From Gordonia pseudamarae (GTDB lineage: Bacteria; Actinomycetota; Actinomycetes; Mycobacteriales; Mycobacteriaceae): a stretch of 64,000 bases of DNA. Positions within the stretch are counted from its first letter, which is position 1. Each line of letters opens with the position of its first letter. Below are positions 60,935 to 64,000 of the stretch, one piece after another. The DNA is taken from positions 3,286,001-3,350,000 of the forward strand of contig NZ_CP045809.1 in the NCBI RefSeq assembly GCF_025273675.1. Direction: 5' to 3'. Both the position numbers and the translations under genes were made by a program. The notes beneath the pieces were generated by a model that worked only from the letters and a program-made list of their open reading frames with translations, ran no database searches and was not told the origin of the DNA.

Positions 60935-63900
60935 ATGGCAAGCGCGAGCGCGGATTCGGGTACCCGCGCATATGGGGTGCTCGGGCCCCTGCAGGTTCGG
61001 AGCGAGGGCACGCCCGTCGATCTCGGCTCTCCCAAGCAGCGGGCGGTTCTCGCCACGCTGATCTTGGCGCGCGGCGCGGTCGTGTCCGTCGACCGATTGG
61101 TGGACACGGTGTGGCCCTCGGGCGCACCCGCCGCGGCCACCACCAGCCTGCAGGCCTACATCTCCAATCTGCGCCGGGCCCTGCGGACCGAAGGTTCGGA
61201 CCCGTCCCCCATCGAGCGGATCGGCAACGGCTACCGGCTCGTGGTGGGCGAGGATCGGGTTGACGTCGCCGACTTCATCCGGCTCGCCGGTGCCGCGCGC
61301 ACGGCCCGCGACGAGGCGCGCTGGGCGCAGGCCCTCGACGATTCGTCGGCGGCGCTGGCCCTGTGGCGCGGCGAACTGGCCGGCGGCGAACTCGGTGAGG
61401 TGGGATGGGCGGCCGCCGAGGCCGCCGCGCTGGCCGAAACCCGCACGGCCGTCGACGACATCCATATCAGCGCCCTGCTCGCCGGCGGCGACGTCGGCGG
61501 GGCGTTGAGCGAGATCGCCGCACTCCGTATCCGTGACCCGCTGCGCGAACGCACCGTCTGGTTGCAGATGGTCGCGCTCTATCGCGCCGGCCGGGGCACC
61601 GAGGCCCTGGCGGCGTACACCGACTACGCCGCCGTCCTCGACACCGATCTGGGCCTCGACCCGGGCGCCGAACTCGTGGCGTTGCAGGGTGCGGTCCTGC
61701 GGCACGACCCGGTGATCGCGGCCTGGCCGCGCCCACCGCACTGGACGGGGTCGGTGGAGGTCAGCGCGCCGGCCGCCGGGGCCGTGACGCAACGATCCGT
61801 CGACGACCCCACCCCGCCCGCCGGGCCGCGCTTCATCGGCCGCGCCGAGGAACTGCGGCGATTGCGTGCCGTGGTGTCGGAGGCATCGCCCGACCCACGG
61901 TGGATGCTGCTCACCGGACCGCCGGGGATCGGGAAGACCGCCCTCGCCGAGGAGACGGTGCGCATCGCCACCGACCTCCACGGACAGGACACCACGGTGG
62001 TGTGGGTGCGGTGCCCGGACACCGAGGGCATCCCCGCCTGGTGGCCGCTTCGGCAGGCGTGCCGCGCGCTCGGCGCCGACCCCGCGCGGGTGCTGTCGGT
62101 GCCGGCGGGTTCGGACGCGGACACCGCCCGGTTCACCGTCTACGACCGGGTGCACACGATGCTCGAGCAGGCCGCGGCCGATTCACCGCTGGTCCTCGTG
62201 ATCGACGACCTGCAGTGGGCCGACCCGATGTCGCTCGGGCTGCTCTCCTACCTGATGTCGGTGCTGCGCGGCAGCGCGATCACCGCCCTCGCCACCGCCC
62301 GCGACGGCGAGGGCGGGCCCGACGTCGACAGATTCCGGGCTACGGCCAACAGAACCGGCGCCACCGTGATCGCCGTCCCGCACATGGCCCGCGACGAGGT
62401 CGCCGAACTCGTGCGGGCCGTCTCCGACGAACGGATCTCATCGGCCGATCTCGACCTGCTCACCGAGCGGACGGGCGGAAACCCGTTGTTCGTGACCGAG
62501 TTCGCCCGGCTCACCCAGGACGGGCGCCGCGACGAGCAGATCCCCGAGGCGATCCGGTCTATCCTCGACCGCCGCCTGAAGTCCTTGGATCCGGCGGTGC
62601 TGGAGGTGATCGGCTACGCTGCGGCGATCGGCGAGGGCATCGACGTGCCGCTGCTGGTGACGGTCACCGGGCGCGACCCCGATGACGTCGCGGACTGTCT
62701 GGACGAGGCCGTCGACGAGCACATCCTGATCACCCGCGCCGCGCACGATCTCCCCGGCGACCGGCGCACCGCACCCGGTGCCACCCGGTTCGCGCACTCG
62801 CTGCTCCGCCAGGGCGCGCTCGGCATGATCCGGCCGCTGCGCCGGGCCAGGATCCACCTGCGGATCGCGCGGGCACTCGCCGACATCGACGGCGGCGATG
62901 CGCGGGCGGTACGCGCGGCCCACCTGCTCGACGCGCTCCCGGTCGCCGACCCTGGCGAGGTGGTGGCCGCCTGCCGCGCCGCCGCCGCCGACGCCACCGC
63001 CGCCTGGGATTCGGAGAAGGCCGCCTACTGGCTTGACGCCGCGCTGCGGATTGTCGAGTCCTCGCAACGACTCAGTCCGAACATCGCAGAACGCGACGGT
63101 CTGCTGGTGGGACTGCTCACCGCGCAGACCCGTGCCGGACAGGTGCAGCAGGCACTGGCCACCGTCGAGACCCGACTGGTCGAGGCGATCGCCGCAGGCT
63201 CACCGCGGACACTCGGCGCGCTGGCCGGAATCCTGTTGCGCGCGGGCGGTTCGTGGCCTTGGGTCGGTCCCAACGTCGACAACGAACGGCTCTGCTCGAC
63301 ATTGGAATCGGCACTCGACGCGGTGTCGGGAGACGGTCCGGCGACCGCACGGACACTCGGTGCGCTGGCCGTCGGTCACTGCTACCACCACGACGCATCC
63401 GTTCCGGCCGGTCTGCTCGATCGGGCCGATGAGGTGGCCGCCGGTCTCGATGACGACTCGGTGCTCGTCGATGTGCTGATGGCCCGCCTGATCACCTATT
63501 CGGGCGTGGCCGAGTACGCGACACTGTCGATCGGGCTCGCCGAACGGATCCGGGCCATACGCGCCGGCATGCGCCCCAGTAGTGATGAAACTGGCTACAC
63601 CGCAACCGATGTGGATGACGTGATCGTGGATACGGTACTCACCATGTCGACGATGACGCTCGGCGACGTCGCCGAAACCGAACGGCTGGTGCGTCGCGGT
63701 ATCGTCGGCAGCGAGCGCTTCCGGCTGCCGATCCTGCGCGCCCAGCTGCGCTGGATGGAGACCTCACTCGCGGTGTGGCACGGCGACTTCGAGGTGGCGA
63801 TGGAGCATTTCCGCACCGCGGTCAAAGTCCAGCAGATGACCGAGCTGTACGTGGCGGGAAGCGACACCGTGGCCATGATCGGGCTGGCCACCGAACGGCA

Positions 63901-64000
63901 TCTGCTCGACGCCGTCATCGAGACCAACGAGCTGGCCGACAAGAATGTGTCCACCCTCGACTGGGCCAGGTCGATCGCCGACGAATTCTCCGACGACCAG
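60935..64000 (+). CDS. BTAD-ATPase transcriptional regulator, AfsR/SARP-like (3' end outside window)
   Basis: The frame stays open to the last base (1022 codons seen). An OmpR-type DNA-binding domain (YGVLGPLQVRSEGTPVDLGS, then QAYISNLRRAL) is followed by a bacterial transcriptional activation domain (about residues 105-250). An AAA ATPase comes next (Walker A TGPPGIGKTALAEE near 325; Walker B LVLVIDDLQWADP near 415). A helical TPR-type C-terminus follows. The start is ATG 60935 or GTG 60932, the latter with TAAACT 6 nt upstream. The divergent FAD oxidase is the obvious target. Confidence 0.9.
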   Translation, partial: MASASADSGTRAYGVLGPLQVRSEGTPVDLGSPKQRAVLATLILARGAVVSVDRLVDTVWPSGAPAAATTSLQAYISNLRRALRTEGSDPSPIERIGNGYRLVVGEDRVDVADFIRLAGAARTARDEARWAQALDDSSAALALWRGELAGGELGEVGWAAAEAAALAETRTAVDDIHISALLAGGDVGGALSEIAALRIRDPLRERTVWLQMVALYRAGRGTEALAAYTDYAAVLDTDLGLDPGAELVALQGAVLRHDPVIAAWPRPPHWTGSVEVSAPAAGAVTQRSVDDPTPPAGPRFIGRAEELRRLRAVVSEASPDPRWMLLTGPPGIGKTALAEETVRIATDLHGQDTTVVWVRCPDTEGIPAWWPLRQACRALGADPARVLSVPAGSDADTARFTVYDRVHTMLEQAAADSPLVLVIDDLQWADPMSLGLLSYLMSVLRGSAITALATARDGEGGPDVDRFRATANRTGATVIAVPHMARDEVAELVRAVSDERISSADLDLLTERTGGNPLFVTEFARLTQDGRRDEQIPEAIRSILDRRLKSLDPAVLEVIGYAAAIGEGIDVPLLVTVTGRDPDDVADCLDEAVDEHILITRAAHDLPGDRRTAPGATRFAHSLLRQGALGMIRPLRRARIHLRIARALADIDGGDARAVRAAHLLDALPVADPGEVVAACRAAAADATAAWDSEKAAYWLDAALRIVESSQRLSPNIAERDGLLVGLLTAQTRAGQVQQALATVETRLVEAIAAGSPRTLGALAGILLRAGGSWPWVGPNVDNERLCSTLESALDAVSGDGPATARTLGALAVGHCYHHDASVPAGLLDRADEVAAGLDDDSVLVDVLMARLITYSGVAEYATLSIGLAERIRAIRAGMRPSSDETGYTATDVDDVIVDTVLTMSTMTLGDVAETERLVRRGIVGSERFRLPILRAQLRWMETSLAVWHGDFEVAMEHFRTAVKVQQMTELYVAGSDTVAMIGLATERHLLDAVIETNELADKNVSTLDWARSIADEFSDDQ

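Overview
The window is high-GC DNA from an actinobacterium of the order Mycobacteriales, most like Gordonia or a close relative (genus inferred, not proven). The evidence is gene order. The run ppk, mutT1, hupB, leuD-leuC, IclR regulator, tRNA-Glu/tRNA-Gln, gltX, FAH hydrolase, MFS, leuB, serA, ilvC-ilvN-ilvB, cfp6-like, DoxX protein, lppZ, gatB, pfkA, gatA-gatC, ACT protein, ligA, MetE-like, mnmA, iscS follows the Mycobacterium tuberculosis Rv2984-Rv3025c block. Many starts have a -10-like hexamer 6-7 nt upstream and no Shine-Dalgarno, which suggests leaderless mRNAs, as is common in this order.

Layout. 1-9.7 kb: the 3' part of ppk, mutT1, hupB with a long Lys/Ala tail, the leuCD operon divergent from an LtbR/NdgR-type IclR regulator, a membrane-anchored Pro/Gln-rich protein, two tRNAs and gltX. 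9.9-14 kb: an accessory segment with a large secreted repeat protein and a decayed Rpn-type gene end. 14-23.4 kb: alpha/beta hydrolase and FAH hydrolase, an MFS transporter, leuB-serA, a secreted serine protease, PEP synthase. 23.4-32.6 kb: the PEP synthase regulatory protein, a broken ATPase gene flanked by a duplicated ilvC 3' end, the ilvBNC operon with a leader-peptide attenuator, a PH-domain protein and ilvD. 32.7-45.4 kb: DoxX protein, lppZ, gatB, PspC protein, pfkA, then an accessory block absent from the M. tuberculosis order: a NarL-type two-component system, a secreted phospholipase A2 coupled to a membrane alpha/beta hydrolase, and two envelope proteins. 45.4-59.3 kb: gatA-gatC, ACT protein, an OmpR-type two-component system divergent from a DM13 lipoprotein/DoxX-like pair, ligA, an F420-type oxidoreductase, small proteins, and the overlapping iscS-mnmA-metE-like operon. 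59.4-64 kb: a BBE-type FAD oxidase divergent from a large BTAD-ATPase regulator that runs off the window.

How the genes work together. Branched-chain amino acid synthesis dominates: leuC, leuD, leuB, ilvB, ilvN, ilvC and ilvD are all here. An exact match to the LtbR operator lies between leuC and the regulator, and two related inverted repeats lie at the MFS and ilv promoters. A second theme is indirect Gln-tRNA synthesis: tRNA-Glu, tRNA-Gln, gltX and gatC/gatA/gatB are all in the window. Three convergent gene junctions carry the same family of palindromic repeat, while other convergent junctions carry unrelated simple hairpins.
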